DNA of 28,399 nt from the NCBI GenBank assembly GCA_002633005.1, contig NMRA01000080.1, positions 71,586-99,984 of the forward strand, written 5' to 3'. Shown piece after piece: positions 1-12,700 of this stretch (its first letter is position 1; every line of letters begins with the position of its first letter). The DNA is from Phoronis australis (lineage: Eukaryota; Phoronida; Phoronidae). The position numbers were made by a program, and so were the translations under genes. The notes under the pieces are model-generated. The model worked only from the letters and a program-made list of their open reading frames with translations, did no database searches and was not told the origin of the DNA.

Positions 1-1
1 T

Positions 2-3000
2 GAAGACGACAACCATGCATTCTTCAGAATCAGCCAAAAACATTGCTCAGCAATATCTGACATTGTCTCACCTGCTGGCTACAGCACAATAGAAGCGTTG
101 GTATGTATTGCGTATGCTGTGCTCATCCGTTATGAAGGCGCCGACAAACCCCCCTCCATTGTCTTGGCGTTCGCTAGTCCACTGCAGGATCAACAAGAAA
201 CTGACACCTTTTTTCAGAATTACGACGAAAATACTCCTGATGGCGAATACTCAACAGCTCTATTTCCTTGTGATGTCAGTGGTCATATTTTGAACCTGCT
301 TTTGTCTCAGCGTCTTGAGCTTGAAAAATGGCCTGAAGCGCTTTCTAATTTTAGGCGCAGCAGCCCAAACGTACACATGGCGTTCGATCTTCCGCGCGAG
401 TTTAGTCGACGTAGACAAAGTAAGCAGTTTGCATTAAAGATCGGCATGGTCCTTCAAATAAATGGCGACTATGCATGTTCAGTGCGTCAAAGCACAAACT
501 GCTGTAACAAACACGTGACGAGATTTCAAGATCATTTTCTATCGCTAGTTGCAAAAGTAAACAGCTCTGAAAATCTTAATCTATTCAGCATCCCCATTCA
601 AACCCAGAAAGAGAAGAAGCTAATCGCTGAGTACAACGCAACCGATAAATTTTATGAAAAGGGCGACTGGCTTATGCATGAGCTTTTTGAAGAAAAAGTA
701 AGACAACTTCCCGACGCAGTTGCTGTTTCTTGTGCTGATCAAATACTAACATACAGAGAACTAGATGAGCAATCGACCAGGCTAAGTGTCAAAATACTGT
801 CCAACATGGGAAGTGGATGTTCAAGTCGCTTGGTTGGTATAAGTGTTGATGCATCAATAGACATGGTGATAGCTTTATACGCCATCATGAAAGCTGGTTT
901 TGCCTACGTACCGCTTGATCCAAGCTACCCAGAAGACAGGCTGAGTTACATGATTGAAAACTCTAACGTTAGTCTTATACTTGCCAAGAAATCAATTTCT
1001 GGCATACTGAGAAATTTTTGCAAAAATGTGCTTTGCCTTGAAGACGTATTGGTAGAATCTGCCAAAGAAAAAGAACTTCAAAAACACATTGTCAACCCTG
1101 ATGACATGGCTTACGTAATATACACATCTGGCTCTACTGGTAGGCCAAAAGGTGTTATGGTGAGTCACCGAAACGCAGTTAACACTCTTCTGGACATTAA
1201 CGAAAGATACTCTGTTACTAAAAAAGACAAAATACTTTTGGTTGCGTCACTCAGTTTTGATCTATCGGTTTATGACATCTTTGGCGTCTTAGCTGCAGGG
1301 GGAACAGTTGTCATTCCAGTTCCGGAAGTGCGTGGAGTTCCAGATCCCAGCTGTTGGATCGAAACTATGAAAAAGCATAATGTGACAATCTGGGACTCGG
1401 CACCAGCGGTCTTAAGTCTCCTAATGGAATTTATTCTTTCCGAAGACGAAACACTTCCTCTTTCCTTGCGATTATGTATACTAAGTGGTGACAGAATACC
1501 ACTAAACCTCCCCACCCAGTTGGTAGAGATGGTTCCTGGAATTCAAGTAATGAGTCAGGGAGGTGCCACTGAGGGTTCAATATGGTCTATTTATTATCCA
1601 ATACAAACCGTTGACGATGATTGGACGACTATCCCGTACGGCATGCCACTTTCCAACCAAAGGTACTACGTTTTGGATGAATTCCTTAATCCTGTATCAC
1701 CTTTAGTAGTAGGAGAATTGTTTATTGGGGGGATAGGTGTTGCCATGGGATACATAAACAATGCTAAAATCACCGACTATCGATTCTTGCCAAGTCCTTT
1801 TATCAAAGGAGAGCGAATCTATAAAACTGGTGATCTAGGCAGACTGCATCCAGCCGGATACATTGAATTTTGTGGAAGACTTGACACTCAAGTTAAAATA
1901 CGTGGTTTTCGAGTTGAGCTGTCTGAAATTGAATCAGCTTTGATTAGCCAAGAAGGTGTTGCTGATGCGTTGGTCATGAAGGTCAAGGAAAAACTTGTCG
2001 CTTACGTCATTCCTGACCCAAATGTTCGTTTAATCGAAACCGACCTACAACAGAAAATTGCTGTTCAACTTCCATCATATATGGTTCCAGCGTTTGTTGT
2101 ATTCATGCATTCATTCCCCGTAACTGCTAATGGGAAAGTGGACCGCCGAGCGCTGTCTGAGGTAGACTTTGGTAAAAAAATCAACGACAATACAGACTCT
2201 CCTCTGCTTGAAAAGAGCTCAGGAACGAAAATAGCATCGTTTACAGAAAGGGAATCTCTTCTTGCTGAAACATGGAGCAAAACATTTAATGTAACGTTAG
2301 AAGAACTTTCACCTTCGTCATCTTTCTTTGAAATTGGCGGTGATTCCATTTCTGCTATGACTGTAGTCGCTGAGGTTCGGAAGAAAGGTTTTAGGATATC
2401 GGTGCAGCAGGTTTTGGGTAACCCTAGGCTTTGTCAACTTGCCATGATAGCAAAACCAGTCCGGAGTGTTCAAAATGGTGAGGTGCAACATAACTTAACA
2501 CCGTTTGTCCAACTTACTCCAGCCCAGATTTGGTTCTTTGCACAAGAGTTCAAAAACCCACATTTCTGGAACCAGTCGTTCCTTCTTCAACCAAAGAAAC
2601 AAATTGAAGCATCCCAGCTGACTTCAGCCTTAACCAAACTGATTAGACAGCATGAAATGTTGAGGTGTACGTACACTCAAACATCTGAAGGTAAATGGAT
2701 ACAGAAAATAAACGACACAAAGACGCCATTTCTCAGAACCAAAACATTAGAGAACTTGGACATGCTAAACGAAGAATTAGACAAGTTAAAATCGTCTCTT
2801 AATATACACGAAGGCCCTTTATTGGCAGCTGGTCTATTTAATGTCGGCAATGTGCAAAGAATCTTTTTAACAGTTCATCATCTGGTTGTTGACCTTGTTT
2901 CATGGCGTATCGTCCTCGAAGACCTTGAAAAAATGTATGAAGGACACCAGACTGAAATGCCAAGCATGTCATTTCAAAAATGGTCTTTACGCTTACGACA

Positions 3001-3780
3001 AATGGCCGAGCCCATTATGCGTGATGCATGGCCGAAAGAAACTGAAGCCATGCCTTTACTGATAGATTCTGGAAGTAATTTAATTCCAACATCTAGCTAC
3101 AGAAAGGCAATTATTTCTGAGCTTGATCACAGCGTAACCGCTGCTTTGGTATCCACTGCAAATTCTTCATTCAAAACTAATACTGCAGACATTTTGCTTG
3201 CGTCTCTAATTCTTGCATACAACGAATCGTTTGGGTTAAAGGATCTGCAAATTGACGTTGAAGCTCATGGTCGAGAGCCGGGGTGTGACACAGATGACAT
3301 TTCAAGAACTGTTGGTTGGTTCATGACAATGTTTCCGCTGAAGTTAGAAATCTGCCAGGGTTCTTCACGCGACACCACCATGGAAAACACGCTAAAATTG
3401 GTAAAAGAAAAATTAAGAAATATACCGAATCGCGGGATGCCATTTTGGCTTTTGAAGTTTTTGAAGAACTCCGATGAGACAAAAGTTCAAAAATCAGACG
3501 TACTTTTCAATTACTATGGTCGATTCGATCAAATTCAAACCAAAAGTGCTTTGTGGGACCTTGCCGACGAGTATCCTTGTGGTGAGGATGAATTCAGTGC
3601 AGAAGAAAAGCTAACACATAAAGTGGTTGTTGAATGTAGTCTGAAAGAAGAAAAACTCCACATGAAGATGTTTTACTGCACTGATATCCACCGAAAGACG
3701 ACTATAGAATCATGGATGGCGAAATGGAAAGAGAGTTTAACAAATCTTGTGTTACACTGCATAAGAGATGACGTCTTTGG
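2..3780 (+). other. NRPS module 1: partial C - A1 (cysteine-like) - T1 - E
   Basis: The leading ~215 residues (2-640) look like the C-terminal half of a condensation domain, with the usual linker EKKLIAEYNAT before A1, but with weak motifs. A1 (about 660-2170) has YTSGSTGRPKG at 1121-1153, YKTGDL, KIRGFRVEL and the A10 lysine at 2135-2137. Aligned by eye to GrsA, its pocket residues read D-L-Y-D-I-S-Q-I-W-K. The published cysteine code is DLYNLSLIWK, so 7 of 10 agree. Its A5 motif is GGATEGSIWS instead of NxYGPTE, as I recall for cysteine domains of siderophore synthetases. T1 has GGDS with Ser at 2345-2347. The E domain (about 2490-3770) has HHLVVDLVSW (2876-2905), DVEAHGRE, RTVGWF and FNYYG. 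The output should be a D-cysteinyl-type residue. Cysteine is an inference from the code. Confidence 0.88.
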
Positions 3781-6700
3781 ATATACACCGTCAGACTTTC
3801 CGTTACTGAAACTTTCACAGCACCATTTAGATGAGCTATTGTCAACAAGACTTGCACAATTGGACCTTGAAGCTGAACACGTTTCCGACATGTATCCGTG
3901 CACGCCCATGCAAGAAGGCTTTTTATTTAGTCTTTTGAAAGATACTGCTGCTTATGTGATACAGAGGTCATGTACTATCAACGGCTCAGTCGACCAGCAC
4001 AAGCTACAAGTGAGCGTTTATAAAGTGATTTTAAGACACGACATTTTGCGAACACGCTTTATTGCGGACAGATTAAATGGCTGCATGCAGATAGTACGGA
4101 AAACTTTCCAACCCCAGTGGACAATTGAGGACTGGTCTGATCTTGAAGAAAACGAACGTTCTAAAAAAGAGATGGAATTCTTACAACATGATCGCTGTTC
4201 AGGTTTTAATTTCTCAGAGCCAATGCTAAGGTTTGCGCTGTTCAGGAATTCCAAAGAAACGTACCGCTTCATTATTTCCTCTCACCATAGTTTAGTGGAC
4301 GGCCAAACGAGTTCATTGATTCTTCAGGAATTAATACTGGCCTACAATGACGCCGTACTGCCGGACTCACCCTCATTTAAAGAATACGTCAGAGAAATGA
4401 TTGATTATAACACGACTTGCTACAAAGCTGAAGGTTTTTGGAGAGAAGAAATGTATCAACTACCTGACCGTGGCAACCTTCGTTTCTTGCCCCCAGAAAG
4501 TCCACAAACGGGGTATGCTGTTATTCACCACTCAACAATGTACGGAAAGGTGGGAGAAATTCAGAAGTATGCAGAGCAGCATGAGGTTTCAGTTGCTACC
4601 ATAATCTGTGCTTCTTGGGCTTACGTAATCAACAAATATTCTTGTGATCCAAACGACGTCATTTTTGGTTTTGTCGTGTCTGGACGTGGGACCTCTCATA
4701 TTGAAAATATTAACAGATTAGTCGGTGTAACCACAAACACTTTGCCATTCAGAGTGAAGATTCACGACCAACACGTTCCCGAGTGGCTACACTACATCCA
4801 CGGAAAGTTAACAGCTATTCTTGAACAAGAAAAGTCGTCCATGTCAGATATACAAAAATTGTGTGGATTAACTCCAAACGACATACTTTTCGAAACTCTT
4901 GTATCTTACAATACAAGGAACAGAGAAATGGAGTCTTCCTTAAAATCAGCATCTTTCGATGTCTGCGATATCTATGATCATGAATTCACGGAATACCCTC
5001 TCGCACTAGACATTCTCAACAATGGTAATGCTATTGAAATCAAAGCAGTGTACGACAAAGATATTTTGGATGAGTCAGCAGTTGTGCAGATACTCAAACA
5101 ACTAGAAAGAGCCATGTGGTGGATAGCAACAGCGTCAAACGAAACTCGCATAAGCGAGTTTGACATTGTGAGTCCTGAAGAACATAACGTATTGAAAAAC
5201 TTCAATCCAGTCGATAACTATGATCGACAACTGGGGCACTTCAAAGGAGTGCATCAAGTATTTGAAACGATGGTGGAACGCTGTCCCAAAGAGCATAAGG
5301 CATTGATCATGGACGATGCGTCATTAACCTACAGAGAACTCAACTCAACTGCCAACGCTTTAGGTTTACGACTCCGATCTCTTGGCATTTCACGTGACGA
5401 GAAGGTTGGACTTCTCATTGATCGAGGAATAACTATGGTCATCGGAATGCTGGGAATCTGGAAAGCTGGGGGTGCCTTTGTTCCTATTGATGCTGCCCAG
5501 CCGTTGGACCGCCTGCAGTTCATATTGGAGGATTGTGGCTGCCAAATTGTCTTAAACTGCAGCTCCATCGACATAAACTTAGTACCACAGAAACATACGC
5601 ATATTAGTTTAAATAGCCATACGCTTGCTACGTACAAAAATCAGAGTGTTTGTAATCTGGAATGTGTCAATGAAGCACGAGACCTTTCGTATATGGTTTA
5701 TACTTCGGGTACAACTGGGCGACCAAAAGGCGCCATGGTTGAACATCGTGGCATAATTAATAGCTTGATGTATAAGTCTGGGGGGCTTCTTGATGTGACC
5801 CTTCAAACTAAAGTTATGCAGAACTATGCCGTCGGATTCGACGCTGCGGTCTTGGAAGTGTGGACAACACTTTGTCATGGCGGGTGCCTTTTTATTCCTT
5901 CTGGCGATTTTACGAAGATGATGAAAATAGTCGATGCTGTTGGGAACACACCGTCTACTCTTGCTATTCTCGACCCCATTGATTATTCTAATTTGAATCT
6001 TGTTCTTGTGGCTGGTGAACCGTGTTCGTCAGCAATGGTGAAAGTCTGGGGCAAAAGTGTAGTTCTAGTAAATGGCTACGGACCGACAGAATGCAGCGTA
6101 ATGTCTCACAATAGTCGACTGTTGCCAGATAAACGAGTTTCAGTTGGCAAGCCTGTGCCAAATACCAAAAGCTACATTCTAGACGGCTATCAGCGTCCTG
6201 TTCCACCTAATATGACAGGTGAGCTTTATTTAGGCGGAGTTAACGTTGGACGAGGTTACCATAACAGACCGGATTTGACAGAAAACGCCTTTTTGGAAAA
6301 CCCCTTTGATACTGGACGAATGTATAAAACTGGTGACTTGGCAAGATGGTTGGAAAACGGGGAAGTCCAAATCATTGGGCGAATTGATCATCAAATCAAA
6401 ATACGAGGCAAACGTGTAGAACTCGAAGAAATCAGGTCTGCTATTGAATGTCTTCCGGGTGTAACACAAGCACACGTCCTTGTTCAAGACAAACATTACA
6501 TCGTTGCGTATGTCATGACTTCTGCTTCACTGAATCAATCCAATCTTCTTTCATATTTAAAGAAGAAACTTCCAGGTTTTATGGTACCGACGGCAATATT
6601 TTTCATGGAAAATTTTCCACTTACAGCAAACAAAAAGATTGACCAAAAATCTTTACCAAAATTTGAGCCCCAAACAACGCATTATAAGGGTGCAACTCCG

Positions 6701-9700
6701 TCTAATAATTTTGAAAAAATGATTCTCAACGGTTATAGAGAGGTTGTTGACCCAGGTTTTAACATGGAGGATGATTTCTTTGACTTTGGAGGGCACTCCC
6801 TTTCAGCAATACGACTAAAATCGCTGCTTGCAGAAAATACAGGAATAGACATTTCCATGGTCGATGTTATGCAATTCACCACGCCGGCTGACCTCTCCGC
6901 AGAACTAAGCAACAGAATGCTGTTTCCAAAAAAGAAGCAACAAACGGCATTCATCATTCCAAAAACTTGTCCAATCGACGCTGAGAAGATAATTACGGCC
7001 AAAGCATCCTGTCGACAAGAACAAATGTGTTTATTGTATGAACTAATTCCAAGTAGTCCAGTGTACAATGTTACTGTTATCCTCGCATGTCATGGATTAC
7101 TAAAAGTGGATATTCTGACAAAAGCTCTTAGACAGATAACGACAATGCATGCTTCGTTCCGCACCTCGTTTACGAGGTCTGCTGACAATTCTTTTTATCA
7201 AACAATAACACCCGAAAAAGACTACGATCTAGACTTCAGCTACTTTGACTACGCAGGACAATCGGATAGTAGTCAACAGAAAGCACGTGAACTGCTGTAT
7301 AAAGAAGCTGCAAAACCGTTCGATCTTTATTCTATTCCACTGGCCAGGTTTGTACTGGTCAAACTATCAAAGGAAGTTCATCATTTGGGAATATTTATGC
7401 ACCACGCCGTCACTGACGGAGCCTCAATTAAGATAATTATTGAACAGTTGGGTGAATGCTATTCTTCGTTACTGAATAATTATCAGTTAAATATTCCGCC
7501 ACAAAGATTAAACTACATCGATTACAGCAATTGGGAGAGGAAGCTACTAGATGGTGGCGAAATGGAGAGACAACTAGAGTTTTGGAAAAACAATTTAGAC
7601 AATGTAGCCACTATTATGGATTTGCCGCGAGATCGTTCACGCCCCGCCATTCCATCGTATCGAGGCGCAACGGTCTTCTTTGATATTCCAGAACTTGTTT
7701 CAGAAAAATTGATGAAAACTGCCCTTGAATGTGGGGCAACACTTTTCACATCTCTGGTATCTACGTTTGCATTACTCATTCGAGTGTATTGTCAAGCTGA
7801 CGACGTAGTTGTGGGTGCCTTCTTCTCTGGAAGGCACAACCCCGGTGTTGAAAGTCTAGTAGGTTACTTCGTGAACACTCTTCCTGTAAGAGTTCAGTTC
7901 GAGGAAAATACCACATTCAAAACCCTTTTGAAATATGTGAGGAATTTGATGCTTGACGTTCTTGATAACCAGGATGTTCCATTTCAGAAGATCCTAGAAT
8001 GCTTGAATGTGCCACGTGATACTTCTTATCACCCCATCATTCAAGCAGCAACTGTTCTTCAAGAAGGTTTTGCAAACATGCACTTTGACGATGGACTTTC
8101 TATCGACGTTCAGACCTTCGAGCAATTCACTGCAAAGTTTGACTTGAACTTGGAGTTTGTGAGACAAGAGAGTGGAAAGTTGAGTGGCCATTTCGTATAC
8201 AACACTGATATATTCAACCGTTCTACCATACAAAGAATGAGCCACAATTTGTTACACTTGTTTGAAGTGCTAACAACAAACCAAGACGCGCCTTTTAGCT
8301 CTTTAGACTTGCTACCACCATGTCAATCAGCCCTTATTAAGTCGTTTAACAGGACGGGAGATTTTTGCAAGCTTCGCATGCACCAGCAATTTGAACAACA
8401 AGCAGAGCTTGTACCAGACAGTATTGCAGTTGAAGAAATTGACAGGCACATAACGTACAGAAGCTTAAACGCAGCTTGTAACAAATTGGCACGGAAATTG
8501 CGTTCTTTTGGGATCGTTCCAGACGCCGTCGTCGGCGCTGTATGTGAGAGAAATTTAGAATTCGTTGCCTCTGTCTTAGGAATTATGAAATCTGGCGGCG
8601 CTTTTCTTTCAATTGAAGCGACTCTTCCGAAAAGTCGTATCGATTTGATGCTCGAGGACGCCGGTTGTAAAGTCATTGTTACCACAAGCAAAGTTAAATC
8701 AACAGGGGTTCTCGATTCCTTTCTGGGGGAAATTGTGCTGGTTGATTTAGAAAAGTACACTACACGCTATGAAAATGATGCATTTGATGATAATGACTAC
8801 GCCAATTTGGAAAACGTTTCCGATTCAAGACATCTGGCATATATTGTATACACGTCAGGAACAACAGGAAAACCGAAAGGGATTATGATTAATCATTGGG
8901 GCTGTGAGTGTGTGGTTGCTCGATCATGTAAAGAGTACGGTATCACACATGGAACAAGAGTAACACAATTTTTCCACATAATGTTTGATATAGCTTATCA
9001 AGAGATGCTAATGACTTTAACCAGTGGAGCGACACTGGTCCAGCGAGAAAAGAACTTCCTTAATACTTTGAAGAAAGTTGACGTAGCGTTGATGTCGCCA
9101 TCTGTTCTGGCTTCTCTGGAACCTAGTGATTTTCCAAATATTAAAACGGTTGCTGTTGTTGGCGAAATACTCCCAGAGTCTGTAGTCAATAAGTGGGAGA
9201 AACACGTAGAGCTCTACAATGAATATGGTCCGTCAGAAATAACGATTGTTTGTACTTGGGGGTTGACAAATGGAAACCCCCAAGTTACTGTTGGAAAACC
9301 TATTACCAACTGTTCAGTGCACATTTTAGATAACAACTTAAGGCCAGTCCCTATCGGAGTGAAAGGTACAATGTACCTTGGAGGAACTGGGGTTGCTAGA
9401 GGATATGTAAAGCGGCCGGAATTGACACAACAGAAATTCATCAATAACCCCTTTGGCGAGGGAAAACTTTATAATTCGGGTGATTTAGGTTCTTGGACTG
9501 AAAATGGAGAAATTATAGTAGCAGGTCGCAAAGATAGGCAAGTTAAATTAAGAGCTTTCCGTGTAGAACTCGATGAAGTCGAGCATGTTATGAGGATGCA
9601 GGATGGAATTTCAAACGCAGCATCTGTAGTGAAAAATGACGTTCTTGTGGGATACGTAACACCAGACATAGGAAGTGCTGGTGTTTTTCAACTGAAGAAA

Positions 9701-12700
9701 AATCTACAAGACACACTCCCTCTCTATATGGTTCCATCAGTGATAGTTCCTTTATCAGAATTTCCTATGTCAAGTTCAGAAAAAATTGACTACAAAAACT
9801 TGCCTGAACCCAATGTTGGTGACATCGAGATATTGACTAAAAAAGAAGAAATTTTGATCCAAATATGGAGTGAAATTCTACAAATCGATCCATCAAAAAT
9901 CAAAGTAAGTGACTCATTTTTTTTCCTGGGTGGTGATTCTATTTCTGCCATGAGGGTATTTTCTGAGGGAAAAAAGCGCAGACTTCGTTTCACAGTACAA
10001 CAAGTATTCCAGTCCAGAAGTTTGTCTCAACTTGCACACTTGGCAAAGTTTGTCAGTGAAAAGAAATCTGCCATGAAGGACAACAACAAGGAGATATCGG
10101 GCAATGTGCCCTTCACCCCTATTCAAGAATGGTTTCTCCACTTAAACCTTCGTAACCGCAATTGCTTCAACCAGTCGCTACTGCTCAGACCATTGCTAAA
10201 CATGAACCCAACAATCCTCCAAAATGCCATTCATGAACTTATCTCCCATCACGATATTTTGCGAGCTTCCTTCACTTTTAAAGAAGGTGGGAATGCGACT
10301 CAGGAAATCCAACCATGTGACAAAGCTCTAACACCAAAGTTGATTCACAAGAAAATTGATGAAGACCGACTGGATGGTGAACTGGGAAAACTTCAGAATT
10401 CTTTGGATTTAAAATCTGGTCCGCTTCTGGCTATTGGTCTATTTGATATTGTTGGCCAGCGGCAGTATCTGTTCATAACTATCCATCACTTGGTTGTGGA
10501 CCTTGTTTCTTGGCAAACCATCCTGGAAGATCTCGAAACATTATGTCGCGGAAACTCCCTGCAACCAAAAACTTCTTCATTCAAAGAATGGTCAGAGCTT
10601 CTGATTTCCGAATATTCTCCTAGCCTCAATGCAGATGATTGGCCAGAATTGGAACAAAGCAGTCCCTTAAAATTTGACTTTTCGAAAAACATGGAAAGCA
10701 TCGAAAGCGAAAGTCGTATGCTTGAATCAATAGAGCTAGACAAAAATACAACAAGCAAATTACTTAGTCTTAGAGGGACTCAAGGATTCGACAGCACTTC
10801 GATGAACGACGTTCTTTTGACTGCTCTAATTGTGGCTTACTATGAGAGAACTGGTGAAACATCATTGACTGTCGATCAAGAATGGCACGGGAGAGCACCT
10901 TGGACTGACAAAATCGATCTTTCTCGAACTGTCGGTTGGTTCACTGCTATGTTTCCTGTTACACTGGCTTTGAAAAAAGGCACAGATAACCTACTGGAAC
11001 ACCTTGAAGAAATAAAGCGACGAATCAAAAGAATTCCTAATAACGGTATGCCGTACGGGGTTATGAGGTACTTGAAAAAGGACAACGATCCAAGGTTTTA
11101 CCAACACAGTGACGTTGTTTTCAATTACCACGGGAGTGCCACGATGTTTTCTAAAGAGAATAGCTTGTGGGATGTTTGCAAAAACGGTGACTACACTTAC
11201 AACAATCAGTGTAAATACGAAAAGATCACTCACATGTTGGCTATTGAGTGTTATATTTCTGATGGATGCCTTCACGCCTTCTTCGTTTTTAGCAAAGACC
11301 TTCATAAGCCTAAAACCATTCAGTTATTGGCACAATCGTGGAAGAAAGCAACAGAGAACATCGTGGAGTCACTTCAGCTATGTTGCACAATTTCTGATAT
11401 GCCTTCGAAAACTGATGAAAACAAAGTGAAGACAATGGAAAATGCATTGAAAGCAGCGCATATCAGTTTGGACGACGTGGAAGATATTTATGCGTGTACA
11501 CCTCTACAAGAAGGATTAATATTCTCTCTACTTCAAAACAAGTCGTCCTATTTAGTGCAGTTATGTTTAAACATAACAGGAAGGCTTGATGTTGAAAGAT
11601 TCAAACATGCCTGGAGTATCGTTATTAAACGTCACACAGCTTTGCGAACGAGCTTTATTATTGATTCCGGAAGCCATTCTTTGATTCAAATAGTAAGACG
11701 CCAGTCTGATCCTCAATGGGAAGTGGGATCCTGGATTGAATCTGAAGAAACGGAGAGTGGTTTTGTAAACTTAGACAGGGCGAAGGGATTCAGTGCAAAC
11801 GGAATTCTAATTAGATTTGCTCTACTGAAAACAAGCGAGTGCAGCCACAAGTTTATTTGGACCTTCCATCATTCGGTTGTTGACGGATGGTCTTCTCCGC
11901 TCGTCCTCAGAGACGTTTTGAAAGTTTATCATGCTCACGATCTTCCACCCGCCCCTTCATTTCGTCTGTTTGTGGAAAATTGCAAATCTCGTGACATGTC
12001 CGCTGCAAAAACTTTCTGGTCACAGTACTTGTCAAATCTGAAACCAAAGCGTATCTTGACTTTGTCGACAATTCAAGAATCCTCTGAATGTGGCAAAAAG
12101 CAGGTGTTGCGCACATTTTCTACAAAGTTGGAAGATCTGAAACAATTTGCAAGGGAAAACAGTTTAACGACGACCTCTGTTATGTATGGCGCATGGGCAT
12201 TAGTTTTGGATCGGTATTGCAGTAGCCCCAGGAAAGACGTAGTCGTGGCCGTTGTCGTCGCATCGCGAAGTGCTGACATTGAAGGAGTCGAAGACGTAGT
12301 TGGTCTACTGCTCAACACCTTGCCACTTCGCATAACTTTGCCTTCTGACGAAAGAGTCACTTTTACAGATTGGCTAAAGACCATCCACGAGAATCAAGCC
12401 GCAATAATGGCTTATGATTATAGCAATTTAGCTGACATACGAAAATGGAGCGGTCTTCCAAGAGATCAGAATCTGCTTGATACTCTGGTTACATACGAAA
12501 ATTATCCAGCGTTTGAAAACCTGAAAGACCAAGAAATCGATTTTTTTGACATCCATGGATACGAAGACATTGGTTTGCCTTTGGGAATGCTTTTCGGTGA
12601 CGACGGCGAATATCTCATGGCTAAGTTCATGTACGACGCAAATAGCGTTAGCGATCAATTAGCCCTCCAGATGTTGACTCACTTGAACAACCTTTTAGAT

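Noticed and set aside
98-105. TTG at 98 or ATG at 103 as the start of the synthetase
   Set aside because: The frame is open back to base 2 and the upstream codons continue condensation-like sequence. The ATG at 103 is in another frame. The true start lies outside the window.
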